Below, piece after piece: positions 55,444 to 64,000 of a stretch of 64,000 nt of DNA (within the stretch, counting starts at the first letter, position 1; every line of letters starts with the position of its first letter). The stretch comes from Pandoraea commovens (GTDB taxonomy: Bacteria > Pseudomonadota > Gammaproteobacteria > Burkholderiales > Burkholderiaceae). The DNA lies in contig NZ_CABPSA010000011.1 in NCBI RefSeq assembly GCF_902459615.1, positions 1-64,000 on the forward strand, written 5' to 3'. The notes beneath the pieces are model-generated. The model was not told where the DNA came from, searched no databases, and was given only the letters and a program-made list of their open reading frames with translations. The position numbers and the translations under genes were made by a program.

Positions 55444-56127
55444 TTACTTGCCCGGCTTCCAGGCACCGCTCTCGATACCGGCAACGAGCTTGTCGACGGC
55501 TTCGCGCATGGCGAGGTCAAGCACCTTGCCATTGAGCGTGGAGTCGTAGCCCGCAGTGCCGCCGAAGCCGATGACTTCGCGATTGGAGAGTGCGAATTCG
55601 CCCGCGCCGCCGCTTGAGTAGACAACCTCCGACGTGGCGATATCGACCACGTTCAGGTTGACCTTTGCGTAAGCGATCTGCTCGCGGCCACGGCCGAGAA
55701 TGCCGAACAGTTGCTTGTCGCCCACTTCCTTGCGGCCGAACTCGACCACATCGCCGGTGATCACGTAGTCGGCGCCCTTGAGCGTCTGCTTCGTCTTCTT
55801 GATGTCGGCTTCCTGACGGATCTCGGCCATGTTGTCGCGGTCGAGCACGTTGAAGCGCTGGGTCTGTTGCAGATGGGTAATCAGAATCGTCTTGGCCTGA
55901 CTGCCGAGGCGATCGACGTTATCGGAAAAGACGCCGCGCATGTACGCGGAACGGTTGTCGAACTTGCCGACAGCGATCGGCGTGCGCACGCCAACGTACG
56001 GACGGCTGGCACTCTCGACCTTGGCGACTTCCACGGTACGCGAACTTTCGGTGGCGCAACCGCCGAGCACGGCCATAGCGAGCGTGGCAGCGCTGAGCAG
56101 CGCAATGCTGGACTTCCTTTTCTGCAC
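55444..56127 (-). CDS. CsgG/HfaB-family lipoprotein
   Basis: A 227-residue lipoprotein: signal MQKRKSSIALLSAATLAMAVLGGC with the lipobox Cys at about 24, then the CsgG-like domain (RTPIAVGKFDNRSAYMRGVFSD...TILITHLQQTQRFNVLDRDNMAEIRQEADI...GADYVITGDVVEFGR). CsgG proteins form outer-membrane export pores, but members in this trio are not linked to curli genes. I choose the GTG at 56127, with AGGGG about 7 nt upstream; an ATG at 56169 has no clear site. Confidence 0.85.
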   Translation of the reverse strand: MQKRKSSIALLSAATLAMAVLGGCATESSRTVEVAKVESASRPYVGVRTPIAVGKFDNRSAYMRGVFSDNVDRLGSQAKTILITHLQQTQRFNVLDRDNMAEIRQEADIKKTKQTLKGADYVITGDVVEFGRKEVGDKQLFGILGRGREQIAYAKVNLNVVDIATSEVVYSSGGAGEFALSNREVIGFGGTAGYDSTLNGKVLDLAMREAVDKLVAGIESGAWKPGK

Positions 56128-56491
56128 GGTGATACCCCTGAGTGTGTTGTCACCCGCCGGACGATGCATCGTGGCATCGTTCCGATGCGGACATCTGAAG
56201 CCCTTACCTCTTTAAAGTTGTCTGTCGCTTGTAGTAAGCGTTGGTAAGGGGTGCTGATGGTAGCACGCGTTTTCGGTGCGTTGTAACGCCCACTTGCATC
56301 CTGCGTACCCTGAGTCCGCGGTTCACGTGGGAGACTGCAATTCAGAAAGTTCGCATGGCCGAGGATGGCTGGACTCGCGTGATCCGGCGCGAGTTGCGTT
56401 GGCTTATACGGCCGATAGCCGCTGGCTTGAGTGACCTCGGTTTGTGAGTTTTCCTATCGTCTGGAGACATTTCTGTCGACATTGGCCGTTC
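56128..56491. other. 364-bp gap between csgG-like gene and mntH
   Basis: It contains the perfect inverted repeat CCCTTACC (56201-56208) / GGTAAGGG (56243-56250), 34 bp apart, upstream of the csgG-like gene. A plus-strand frame at 56355 (MAEDGWTRVIRREL...) has no ribosome site and I do not call it. Confidence 0.45.
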
Positions 56492-57802
56492 TCAGCCCAG
56501 CCCGAAGATCAGCAAGAGATTGGTCGCAGTGATGACGGCAAAAAGGCACCACGCGAACACCTGCGTCGGACGTCCGATCGTATTGCCGTTCATCACGCGC
56601 GCATCGCTGACCGAGCGAATGAGCGGCCACATGGCAAACGGCAGTTGCAGGCTGAGCAGCACCTGACTCCACACGAGCAGTTTGCCCACAGCACCGTCGC
56701 CGAGCCACAACACCCCGATCAGCGCGGGCACGAGTGCGAGTCCGCGCGTAATCAGTCGACGCTGATAGCACGGAATCTTCATGTGCAGGAAACCGTCCAT
56801 GATGACTTGCCCGGCGATAGTGCCCGTCAGTGTCGAACTTTGCCCCGACGCGAGCAGGGCGATGCCGAACATGAAGGCGGCAGCACCCCCCGCAATCGGC
56901 GTAATTAACTGATACGCCTGCTCGATATCGGTGACGTTGGTCTGACCGCTGGCGTGAAAGACAGAGCCAGCAAGAATCAGAATTGCCGCATTCACACACA
57001 TGGCGATCAGCAGCGAGACCCAGGTATCGATGCGCACTAACGCGAGCGTGTCGTGCACGTCGCCGCGCTTGCCGCCGACGACCCGCCGGGTCTGCACGAC
57101 GGAAGAGTGCAGGTACAGGTTGTGCGGCATGATCGTCGCGCCGACGATGCCCAGCGCCAGTACGATCGCGTCGCGCCGGTCGTGACTGGGCGCGCCCGGG
57201 ACAAGACCCGCGGCCACCGCGTGCCAGTCGGGCGGCACCATCGCGACCTGCGCGATGAAACAGAACGCCATCGTGCCGATCAATCCGAAAACGATGGCTT
57301 CGATCTGACGGAAGCCTTTGCCCTGTAGTCCCAGCACGATCATCGTGTCGAGCGCGGTGAGCACGATCCCCCACGCGATGGGTACGCCCAGCAGCAGCTT
57401 GAAGGCCAGTGCGCAGCCGAGCACTTCGGCGATATCGCACGCAATGATGGAAATCTCGGCCGTGATCCATTGGATGAAACGACCCGTGCGGCCGTAGCGT
57501 TCGTAGCTGGCCTGCGCAAGATCGCGCCCGGCGACCAATCCCAGACGCGCTGCCAGCATCTGCAAAAAGATGGCGGCGAGACTCGAGAGCGCCACGACCC
57601 AAAGCAGCGAGTAACCGAATTGCGATCCTGCCTGAATGTCCGTCGCCCAGTTGCCGGGATCCATGTAGCCGATGGCGACGAGCAGTCCGGGGCCGGCGAA
57701 GCGTTTGAGTTTGGTCCAGCGCGACTGACGCGCGTCGATGACGATGCTGCCTTTGACCTCGGCGGGGCAGAAGGGAGCGGTGGCAGTGGTCGGGAGCGGC
57801 AT
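56492..57802 (-). CDS. mntH: Nramp-family divalent metal transporter
   Basis: About 436 residues, 11 predicted membrane segments. It has the helix 1 metal site YMDPGNWATDIQAG and helix 6 TIMPHNLYLHSSVVQTR, with GQSSTLTGTIAGQVIMDGFL between helices, all typical of MntH. It imports Mn2+/Fe2+ with protons. The start is uncertain: ATGs at 57802, 57886 and 57931 are in frame and none has a good ribosome site. The outermost would sit inside the LexA box, so I favour 57802. Confidence 0.88.
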   Translation of the reverse strand: MPLPTTATAPFCPAEVKGSIVIDARQSRWTKLKRFAGPGLLVAIGYMDPGNWATDIQAGSQFGYSLLWVVALSSLAAIFLQMLAARLGLVAGRDLAQASYERYGRTGRFIQWITAEISIIACDIAEVLGCALAFKLLLGVPIAWGIVLTALDTMIVLGLQGKGFRQIEAIVFGLIGTMAFCFIAQVAMVPPDWHAVAAGLVPGAPSHDRRDAIVLALGIVGATIMPHNLYLHSSVVQTRRVVGGKRGDVHDTLALVRIDTWVSLLIAMCVNAAILILAGSVFHASGQTNVTDIEQAYQLITPIAGGAAAFMFGIALLASGQSSTLTGTIAGQVIMDGFLHMKIPCYQRRLITRGLALVPALIGVLWLGDGAVGKLLVWSQVLLSLQLPFAMWPLIRSVSDARVMNGNTIGRPTQVFAWCLFAVITATNLLLIFGLG

Positions 57803-57917
57803 GAGGAGTGGGTTGCGTGTAATGACGCTCACGTTAGCCGGGCCGGCGTTTGGCCGCAAGCGCGATCGGCGTGATGGGGCGGCCATGAAGATGCCGTCGA
57901 CGGCAAATGAACTGTTA

Positions 57918-57937
57918 TACTGTACATTCATACAGTA
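57918..57937. promoter_or_regulatory. LexA (SOS) box of the imuA operon
   Basis: TACTGTACATTCATACAGTA contains CTGT-N8-ACAG, the LexA consensus, with flanking TA matches. It lies 9 bp before imuA. The same box is close to the divergent mntH gene, which may share its promoter DNA. Confidence 0.92.
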
Positions 57938-57946
57938 TTTGGGCGC

Positions 57947-58879
57947 ATGATGACCCTGCCGCTTTCCTCCCCTCTGCCTGCCGGGCTATGGCGTGCCAGT
58001 GAGCTGGCGCGTTGCCATCGCGCGGGCCACACCACCGGCTTCGCCGCGCTCGACGCCGAGCTGCCCGGCGCGGGGTGGCCGCATGGCGCGGTGACGGAAC
58101 TGCTGAGCGATCGTCCGGGCATCGGTGAATGGCGTCTGCTGGCACCGGCATTGCGCGATCTGACGCAGGCAGGAAAGCCGGTCATAGTGATTGCACCGCC
58201 GATGCTGCCCTATGCCCCGGCGCTGGCGGGGTGGGGCATCGATCTGCGGTGGTTGAGTGTGGTAATGCGCCCGTCTTATACAGCGTCCCCGGCGTCCCGG
58301 TCGACGCGCACTTCCCGAGTGCGGCGCGGGGCCGGGGGGCAAGGCGGAGGACAGGGTATGAAGCCCGAGGACCGCGACATGCTGTGGTGCGCCGAGCAGG
58401 CGCTCAGGAGTGCGTGCTGCGGAGCGGTGCTCACCTGGCTACCGGCCGCGACACCCGAGCAGCTTCGGCGGCTTCAGGTGGCCGCCGGCGGTGGCGAAAC
58501 GCTGACCTGGGTGATGCGTCCGTCGGCGGCCGTGTCGACCGCGTCCGCAGCGCCATTACGGCTGGGACTGGTTGTCGCAGAGGAGAGCCGCCTCGGCGTG
58601 CAGTTTCATAAGCGTCGTGGACCGCCTCGCTCCGAACCGCTCTGGCTGATGTTGCCTTCGCCCTATACGCGCGCGCCGCAATCGCTGACCAGAGGCGCAG
58701 ACGACGAAGCGCCGCTGCATGCCCAGCCCGATCCGGCACCGTCGCCCGTGCCGTCCACGGTGTCTTTTGTTTCTGCTTCCGGAGTCTCGCATGGCCTGCT
58801 GGATCGCCCTGCATCTGCCCTGTCTGGCACTCGAGATCGCCTCGCCGCTCACGTCACTCCCGTCGCGCATACGGGCTGA
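57947..58879 (+). CDS. imuA: translesion mutagenesis protein ImuA (SulA/RecA-like)
   Basis: A 310-residue RecA-like protein (HTTGFAALDAELPGAGWPHGAVTELLSDRPGIGEWRLLAPAL...GKPVIVIAPPMLPYAPALAGWGI). The middle carries a basic low-complexity insertion (SRSTRTSRVRRGAGGQGGGQG, about 116-138), and the C-terminal part is Pro/Ser-rich. ImuA acts with ImuB and DnaE2 in SOS-induced lesion bypass. Start ATG 57947 (ATGATG, so 57950 is equivalent). It overlaps imuB by 89 bp. Confidence 0.87.
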   Translation: MMTLPLSSPLPAGLWRASELARCHRAGHTTGFAALDAELPGAGWPHGAVTELLSDRPGIGEWRLLAPALRDLTQAGKPVIVIAPPMLPYAPALAGWGIDLRWLSVVMRPSYTASPASRSTRTSRVRRGAGGQGGGQGMKPEDRDMLWCAEQALRSACCGAVLTWLPAATPEQLRRLQVAAGGGETLTWVMRPSAAVSTASAAPLRLGLVVAEESRLGVQFHKRRGPPRSEPLWLMLPSPYTRAPQSLTRGADDEAPLHAQPDPAPSPVPSTVSFVSASGVSHGLLDRPASALSGTRDRLAAHVTPVAHTG

Positions 58880-60512
58880 CGGGCAGGCAGGCGAGAGCGA
58901 CACGCAAGCCGACACGACGGTCGTGCTGGCGCAGTCGCGTGTCTGGCAGGCGAGCGAGGCGGCGCAGGCGGCGGGTGTGCAACCGGGCATGCGTCGCGGC
59001 GGTGTTCTCGCGCTCTTGCCGCAGGCGCGGTTTCACGATCGCGACGAAGCCGCCGAGGCGCTTGCGCTTGAAGCGCTGGCGCTGGCGTTGCTGCGTTTCG
59101 GCCCCGATGTGGCGATTGCCGCGCCGCAGTGTGTATTGATCGACGTCGCGCCGAGTTTGCGTCTGTTTGGTGGATTGGCGTCGTTGGCGGCACAGGTGCT
59201 GGAAAGTGCCGAGTCGCTCGGGCACCGGGCATCGCTGGGTATTGCCGCGACGGCCAGTGCGGCAACGCTGCTCGCACGCGCCGCGCTGGCTGTGCCGTCA
59301 CACGTCGATCCTCATGCGCCGACGTCTCAGGACATGCAGGCAGCGATGAAGTCGCGTGCATCGCGTCGCTCGATCGTGCCAGTGACGAAGTCGGCAGCGG
59401 GGGCGACGTCATCCTTGTCATCCTCGTCGTCGTCGCCTTCCGAGCCACTGCTGCCGCCGCCATTGACGGCGCTACCGGCGCAACTCGATCCGCTCCCGGT
59501 GGCGTTGCTGCCAGAAGCGCAGCCGTGGCTCGACTGGCTCGCCCAGATCGGTTGCGCGACGTTGAGCGAATTGCGTGCACTGCCGTCGGCGGGTGTGAGA
59601 CGTCGCTGCGGTGCCGCGCTGCCTGCATCGCTCTCGCGCGCCTATGGCGAAGCGCCGGAAGCGCCGGCGTGGTATCGCGCGCCGCCGCATTTCGAAGCCG
59701 TGCTGCCGTTACCGTCGCTCACGCATGACGTTGAAGTCTTGCTGTTCGGCTTGCGCCGTCTGCTCGCGCAACTGACGGGATGGCTCGCCGCCGGGCAACT
59801 GGCCACGCAGGCCTTGACGCTGATTCTCGAACACGAGCCGCTTGGTCGGGAGACCCTGGAACCGACGCGTTTCGACATCCGTCTGGCCGAAGCGAGCGCC
59901 GCACCGGCGCACTTGCTGTCGCTCTGCAAGGAACGACTGGCACGTTCTCCGTTGGTCGCGCCGGTGCTGACGCTGCGGCTCGACGTCACGCAGACGGCGC
60001 AGCATGTCCCGCAAAGCGGTTCGTTGCTGCCCGAGCCGGGGCGCGAGCGGCAGGATTTCGTGCAATTGATGGAGCGCGTCGCGGCGCGTCTGGGAGATGA
60101 ACACGTGCGGCGTTTGCAGGTGCGTGGAGATCATCGTCCCGAAGCGGCGTTCGTGAGCGTGCCTTATGGAGTGAACGCGGGAGCGAATGCAGGCATGAGT
60201 GCGGAGGCAGGGGCGACGTCTGCGTCGAATCGTCATCTGCCGGATACCGTGAGCGCACTGCCGCCGCGTCCGGCGTGGCTGCTCGACGCGCCCCAGCGGC
60301 TCAGCATGCAGCAGGAGCGTCCGTGGCGGCAGGGGCCGTTGCAACTGGTGAGTGGCCCGGAGCGTATCGAGGCTGGCTGGTGGGAGCCGGGCACGGTCAC
60401 GCGCGATTACTTCATCGCAGCGGACACGACGGGGGCGTTGTTGTGGGTGTTTCGTGAGCGTCCCGTGAAAGGGGCAGACGCTGCCTGGTATTTGCATGGC
60501 CTGTTCGGTTAA
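58791..60512 (+). CDS. imuB: ImuB, inactive Y-family polymerase adaptor
   Basis: A 573-residue protein of the DinB/UmuC fold: MACWIALHLPCLALE start, VWQASEAAQAAGVQPGMRRGGVLAL, CVLIDVAPSLRLFGG in place of the catalytic acidic motif, and GIAATASAATLLARAA. ImuB lacks polymerase activity and bridges ImuA, DnaE2 and the beta clamp. GGAG lies 6-7 nt before the ATG at 58791. A long Ser/Pro linker (SKSAAGATSSLSSSSSSPSEPLLPPP-like region) splits the fold from the finger/little-finger part. Confidence 0.88.
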   Translation: MACWIALHLPCLALEIASPLTSLPSRIRADGQAGESDTQADTTVVLAQSRVWQASEAAQAAGVQPGMRRGGVLALLPQARFHDRDEAAEALALEALALALLRFGPDVAIAAPQCVLIDVAPSLRLFGGLASLAAQVLESAESLGHRASLGIAATASAATLLARAALAVPSHVDPHAPTSQDMQAAMKSRASRRSIVPVTKSAAGATSSLSSSSSSPSEPLLPPPLTALPAQLDPLPVALLPEAQPWLDWLAQIGCATLSELRALPSAGVRRRCGAALPASLSRAYGEAPEAPAWYRAPPHFEAVLPLPSLTHDVEVLLFGLRRLLAQLTGWLAAGQLATQALTLILEHEPLGRETLEPTRFDIRLAEASAAPAHLLSLCKERLARSPLVAPVLTLRLDVTQTAQHVPQSGSLLPEPGRERQDFVQLMERVAARLGDEHVRRLQVRGDHRPEAAFVSVPYGVNAGANAGMSAEAGATSASNRHLPDTVSALPPRPAWLLDAPQRLSMQQERPWRQGPLQLVSGPERIEAGWWEPGTVTRDYFIAADTTGALLWVFRERPVKGADAAWYLHGLFG

Positions 60513-60533
60513 GACGAACGGGGACGCAGTCTT

Positions 60534-63500
60534 ATGAATGTCGACGATTTTCTCCCGTGGCAAGGGCCGACCGAAGGGCTGGCCGCGAACGACGACGGTG
60601 CCGATACCCCCGATGCGGCACCCTCTGCCCTGCACGGACAGGAAGACGACAGCCTGCCCGCGTATGCCGAATTGCACTGCCTGTCGAACTTCTCGTTTCA
60701 ACGGGGGGCGTCGCATCCGGAGGAGTTGATCGCGCGCGCAGTGCATCTGGGTTACACCGCGTTGGCGATTACCGACGAGTGTTCGCTGGCCGGTGTGGTG
60801 CGGGCGCTGGCAGAGTCGGCCAAGCACGAGCCACCGTTAGTGTCGCTGATCGTGGGGAGTGAGTTTCGATTGACGCCCGAAGTGGACACGTTGTCTGCCT
60901 CGGAACTTGACGCCCTCGGCACCGTGCATCTCGTAGCCCTCGCGCAGCATCGCGAGGGCTACGGCAATCTGTCCGAGATGATCACGCTCGGGCGTATGCG
61001 AGGTCCGAATCGCAGCTATCGCCTGCATGCGAGGGATTTCAGCGCGCCGGACGAGGCGCACGCCCATCTGCTGGGTTTGCGAGGTTGTCTGATCATCCTC
61101 GTGCCGGATCCCGACGCGAGTGATGAGCATACGCAGGCGCAGACTCGCTGGGCAGCGCAGACTTTTGGCGAGGGGCGTGTATGGCTGGCGCTGGAGCGTC
61201 GTCATCGTGCCGACGACGAGGCGCAACTGGCGCGCCTTCACGCCATTTCTGCCGAGTGCGGCGTGCCGCTCGTCGCGACGGGACACGTGCTCATGCATGT
61301 GCGCTCGCGCAAGCCGCTGCAGGATACGCTCACAGCCATCGGATTGGGCAAACCGGTACAAGCATGTGGCCTGGCATTGACGGCGAATGCCGAGCAGCAT
61401 CTGCGTACGCGACTGCGGCTTGCCTGGCTTTATCCGAAAGATGCACTGGCGCAGACGATTGCCATCGCTTCACGATGCCATTTCGATCTGCGGAGTCTGC
61501 GTTATGAGTACCCCGAAGAACTGGTGCCTGCGGGGCATACGCCGGAGTCGTATCTGCGTCAGGAGGTGGAAGCGGGCGCGAAGCGACGTTATCCGGGCGG
61601 TTTGCCGTTGAAGGTGCGCCAGCTCATTGAGAACGAGCTGGCACTTATCCGCGACCTTGAGTACGAGCCGTACTTCCTGACGGTCTACGACATCGTGAGC
61701 TTTGCTCGTAGTCAGAACATTCTCTGTCAGGGCCGAGGTTCGGCAGCCAATTCGGCGGTTTGTTATTGCCTTGAGATCACGGCGGTGAATCCCGACGAGG
61801 TGCAGTTGCTGTTCGGGCGGTTTCTCTCGAAGGAGCGCAACGAACCGCCGGATATCGATGTGGATTTCGAGCATCAACGGCGCGAAGAGGTCATCCAGTA
61901 CATCTACAAGAAGTATGGCAACGACCGGGCGGCGTTGGCTGCGACGGTCATCAGTTACCGCATGCGTAGCGCGGTGCGCGACACGGGTCGGGCGTTGGGG
62001 ATCGATCTGTCGATCGTCGAGCAGGTGGCGCAGAGTCAGCAGTGGTGGGACGGCAAGGAGAATCTCCTCGCACGCATGGCGGCGCAGGGGCTGTCGCCCG
62101 ACGCGCCGACGACGCGGTTGTGGGCCGATCTGGTGGCCCGTCTCATCGGTTTTCCCCGGCATCTGTCGCAGCACGTGGGCGGCTTCGTGATCGCTCGCGA
62201 CCGACTCTCGCGGCTCGTGCCGATTGCGCCGGCGGCGATGGAGAACCGCTACGTCATTCAATGGGACAAGGACGACATCGAGACTCTCAAGCTGCTCAAG
62301 GTCGACGTGCTTGCGCTCGGCATGCTGAGTGCACTGCGTCGTACACTCGATCTGTTAGGGGAGTGGCGTGGCGCACCGATCGGGCTTGCCGATATTCCGC
62401 GAGACGATCCGGCGACGTACGGCATGATTCGTCGTGCCGACACGGTAGGCGTTTTCCAGATCGAGTCGCGAGCGCAGATGAGCATGCTGCCGCGTCTGAG
62501 ACCGGAGACGTTCTACGATCTGGTGATCGAAGTCGCGATTGTGCGTCCCGGGCCGATTCAGGGCGGGATGGTGCATCCGTATCTGCGCCGCAAGCAGAAG
62601 AAAGAGAAGGTGGTCTATCCGCGTGAGGAGATCAAGGTCGCGCTGGAACGCACACTGGGTGTGCCGATCTTCCAGGAGCAAGTGATGCAGATCGCAATGA
62701 TCGCTGCCGATTTTTCAGCGGGCGATGCGGATCAATTGCGTCGCTCGATGGCCGCATGGAAGCGCAAGGGCGGATTGGAGAAATTCCAGACGCGCATCAT
62801 TTCCGGCATGCTGAAGAACGGTTACCCGCTTGAGTTTGCCGAGGCCATCTGCCGACAGATCGAAGGCTTTGGCGAGTACGGATTTCCCGAGAGCCACGCA
62901 GCGAGCTTCGCGTTGCTCGCCTACGCAAGTGCGTGGCTCAAGTGCCACGCCCCGGAGATGTTCCTGTGCGGCTTGCTCAATAGTTTGCCGATGGGATTTT
63001 ATTCCGCATCGCAGCTGGTGCAGGATGCGCGTCGGCATCGTGTCGAAGTTCGGGCGGTGGACGTGTGCGTGAGCGATGTCGAGTCACGTCCTGAAGTCAG
63101 GATCACCCGATATGGGGAGGCCCGTCGTCCGGCGGTGCGATTGGGCTTGTCGCTGGTCAAGGGGCTATCGGCCGAGGGGGCGAAAGCCATCGAAGAGGCC
63201 CGTCGTCGACGGCCCTTCACCGATATCGATGACCTCACCGCCCGAGCTGCGTTATCGCGCCGCGACCTCGATGCGCTGGCTGCTGCAGATGCACTGTCGG
63301 CGTTGTTGGGCGGACGTCGTCAGGCGCGCTGGACGGTCGCTGCGTGGCAGCCGCCCACGCCGCTCTTGGGCGCAACCGTCTTGCGCGACGCCGCGCCCGG
63401 CAGCACAGACGAGCAGGTGGCCCTGCCGCCGATGCCCGAGGGGCAGGACATCGTGGCCGATTACGCGAGTACGGGGCTCACGCTTCGGCGTCACCCGCTG

Positions 63501-63857
63501 ATGCTGTTGCGCGAGAAGCTGAACAAGATGCGGGTGCGCACGGCAAAGGAGTTGCAGTCCGAGGGCGTGAATGGCCGACGTGTACGCACCGTCGGCATCG
63601 TGACGGGACGACAGCGGCCGGGCACCGCCAATGGCACGGTCTTCGTGTCGCTGGAAGATGAGACGGGCGTCATCAACGTGATCGTCTGGCCCGATCTGGT
63701 GGAAGCGCAGCGCAAGGAGTTGCTGGCGTCGTCGCTATTGGGCGTGGAAGGGGTATGGCAGCGCGAGGAGCGTGTGACCCATCTGGTCGCACATCGCCTG
63801 ATCGATCTCTCGTCGATGCTCGGCGAACTCACGATCTCGAGTCGGAACTTTCACTAA
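60534..63857 (+). CDS. dnaE2: error-prone DNA polymerase III alpha subunit (DnaE2/ImuC)
   Basis: An 1107-residue C-family polymerase: N-terminal PHP domain (YAELHCLSNFSFQRGASHPEELI), catalytic aspartates in PPDIDVDFEHQRREE, FQIESRAQMSMLPRL, and EEQVMQIAM-like QEQVMQIAMIAADFS, a helix-hairpin-helix region, and a C-terminal OB-fold (RVRTVGIVTGRQRPGTANGTVFVSLEDETG). This is the catalytic partner of ImuAB. The N-terminus has an acidic, Ala/Pro-rich leader of about 45 residues. Confidence 0.95.
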   Translation: MNVDDFLPWQGPTEGLAANDDGADTPDAAPSALHGQEDDSLPAYAELHCLSNFSFQRGASHPEELIARAVHLGYTALAITDECSLAGVVRALAESAKHEPPLVSLIVGSEFRLTPEVDTLSASELDALGTVHLVALAQHREGYGNLSEMITLGRMRGPNRSYRLHARDFSAPDEAHAHLLGLRGCLIILVPDPDASDEHTQAQTRWAAQTFGEGRVWLALERRHRADDEAQLARLHAISAECGVPLVATGHVLMHVRSRKPLQDTLTAIGLGKPVQACGLALTANAEQHLRTRLRLAWLYPKDALAQTIAIASRCHFDLRSLRYEYPEELVPAGHTPESYLRQEVEAGAKRRYPGGLPLKVRQLIENELALIRDLEYEPYFLTVYDIVSFARSQNILCQGRGSAANSAVCYCLEITAVNPDEVQLLFGRFLSKERNEPPDIDVDFEHQRREEVIQYIYKKYGNDRAALAATVISYRMRSAVRDTGRALGIDLSIVEQVAQSQQWWDGKENLLARMAAQGLSPDAPTTRLWADLVARLIGFPRHLSQHVGGFVIARDRLSRLVPIAPAAMENRYVIQWDKDDIETLKLLKVDVLALGMLSALRRTLDLLGEWRGAPIGLADIPRDDPATYGMIRRADTVGVFQIESRAQMSMLPRLRPETFYDLVIEVAIVRPGPIQGGMVHPYLRRKQKKEKVVYPREEIKVALERTLGVPIFQEQVMQIAMIAADFSAGDADQLRRSMAAWKRKGGLEKFQTRIISGMLKNGYPLEFAEAICRQIEGFGEYGFPESHAASFALLAYASAWLKCHAPEMFLCGLLNSLPMGFYSASQLVQDARRHRVEVRAVDVCVSDVESRPEVRITRYGEARRPAVRLGLSLVKGLSAEGAKAIEEARRRRPFTDIDDLTARAALSRRDLDALAAADALSALLGGRRQARWTVAAWQPPTPLLGATVLRDAAPGSTDEQVALPPMPEGQDIVADYASTGLTLRRHPLMLLREKLNKMRVRTAKELQSEGVNGRRVRTVGIVTGRQRPGTANGTVFVSLEDETGVINVIVWPDLVEAQRKELLASSLLGVEGVWQREERVTHLVAHRLIDLSSMLGELTISSRNFH

Positions 63858-63956
63858 GCGGATTTCGATAGGATGGTGTGTCTTCGGCCCCCAGCCATGC
63901 GTGGACTCGCCTTCTCGATTTGACGTGACCGGCGCCTCGCTTTACTATTGACGTCG

Positions 63957-63982
63957 CGCGTTAATAACGCGTTACGTTATTA
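63957..63982. promoter_or_regulatory. nested palindromes before the next gene
   Basis: Three overlapping dyads: CGCGTTAATAACGCG (63957-63971), TAACGCGTTA (63965-63974), and TAATAACG / CGTTATTA (63962-63969 and 63975-63982). TTGACG (63948-63953) could be a -35 element. The shape suits a TetR- or MarR-type operator for a rightward gene outside the window. Confidence 0.55.
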
Positions 63983-64000
63983 TGTTTTTTGATTGAAAAT

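Noticed and set aside
56241-56447. Small plus-strand ORF between csgG-like gene and mntH
   Set aside because: No ribosome site and no recognisable product; overlaps a regulatory dyad.

Overview
The window reads as a chromosomal segment of a high-GC betaproteobacterium of the family Burkholderiaceae; the gene set (DUF3563 protein, imuA-imuB-dnaE2 cassette, FMN and manganese riboswitches, HTH-extended aspartate carbamoyltransferase) would fit Pandoraea or a close relative. That genus is an inference from memory of gene content, not a database result.

Positions 119-12259 hold a complete-looking filamentous phage (inovirus) prophage inserted at the 3' end of tRNA-Thr(CGT). Imperfect att repeats bound it. 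From the tRNA side it carries a P4-type tyrosine integrase, two cargo genes (a short hypothetical and a phospholipase-D-family protein), and a divergent repressor with two matching operators. The leftward virion operon follows: a tandem-duplicated ssDNA-binding protein, small unknowns, major coat protein with a central hairpin, a pIII/TspB-like adsorption protein, a pVI-like protein, the Zot/pI ATPase and a secretin. A rolling-circle initiator and an AlpA-type regulator close the left end. When the element circularises, rep and alpA would lie directly upstream of int across attP, all on one strand. No lysis genes are visible, as expected of an extruded phage.

Positions 12318-27000 are core and accessory metabolism: fbp, an HTH-extended pyrB, a LysR-aconitase-family-MFS-methyltransferase block, a MetR-type regulator, a hypothetical, pepN, a DUF4136 lipoprotein, and a TMEM165/UPF0016 manganese exporter behind a yybP-ykoY riboswitch. 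Positions 27255-37490 form a purine catabolism block (guanine deaminase, NCS2 permease, adenine deaminase, XdhC, XdhB, XdhA) with a divergent LysR regulator.

Positions 37578-45255 carry dsbB, an operon of DUF2848 protein, GntR regulator and amidase, a CPA2 antiporter, a hotdog thioesterase, and ribB behind an FMN riboswitch. Positions 45526-50155 are a copper module: chaperone, CopA ATPase and CueR, with two divergent promoters that each have the 19-bp spacer of MerR-family control; a predicted EEP-family hydrolase lies between copA and cueR. Then come a DUF3563 mini-gene, a Fur-box-preceded TonB siderophore receptor, a DUF995 protein, the lipoprotein operon CsgG/DUF4810/DUF799, and mntH. The window ends with an SOS mutagenesis cassette (imuA, imuB, dnaE2) under a perfect LexA box, followed by a nest of palindromes in front of the next, unseen gene.

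The most unusual items are the covalently duplicated phage ssDNA-binding protein, the pair of head-to-head mini-ORFs sharing one CATATG, the two-operator repressor switch, and the PLD cargo gene as a possible defence function.
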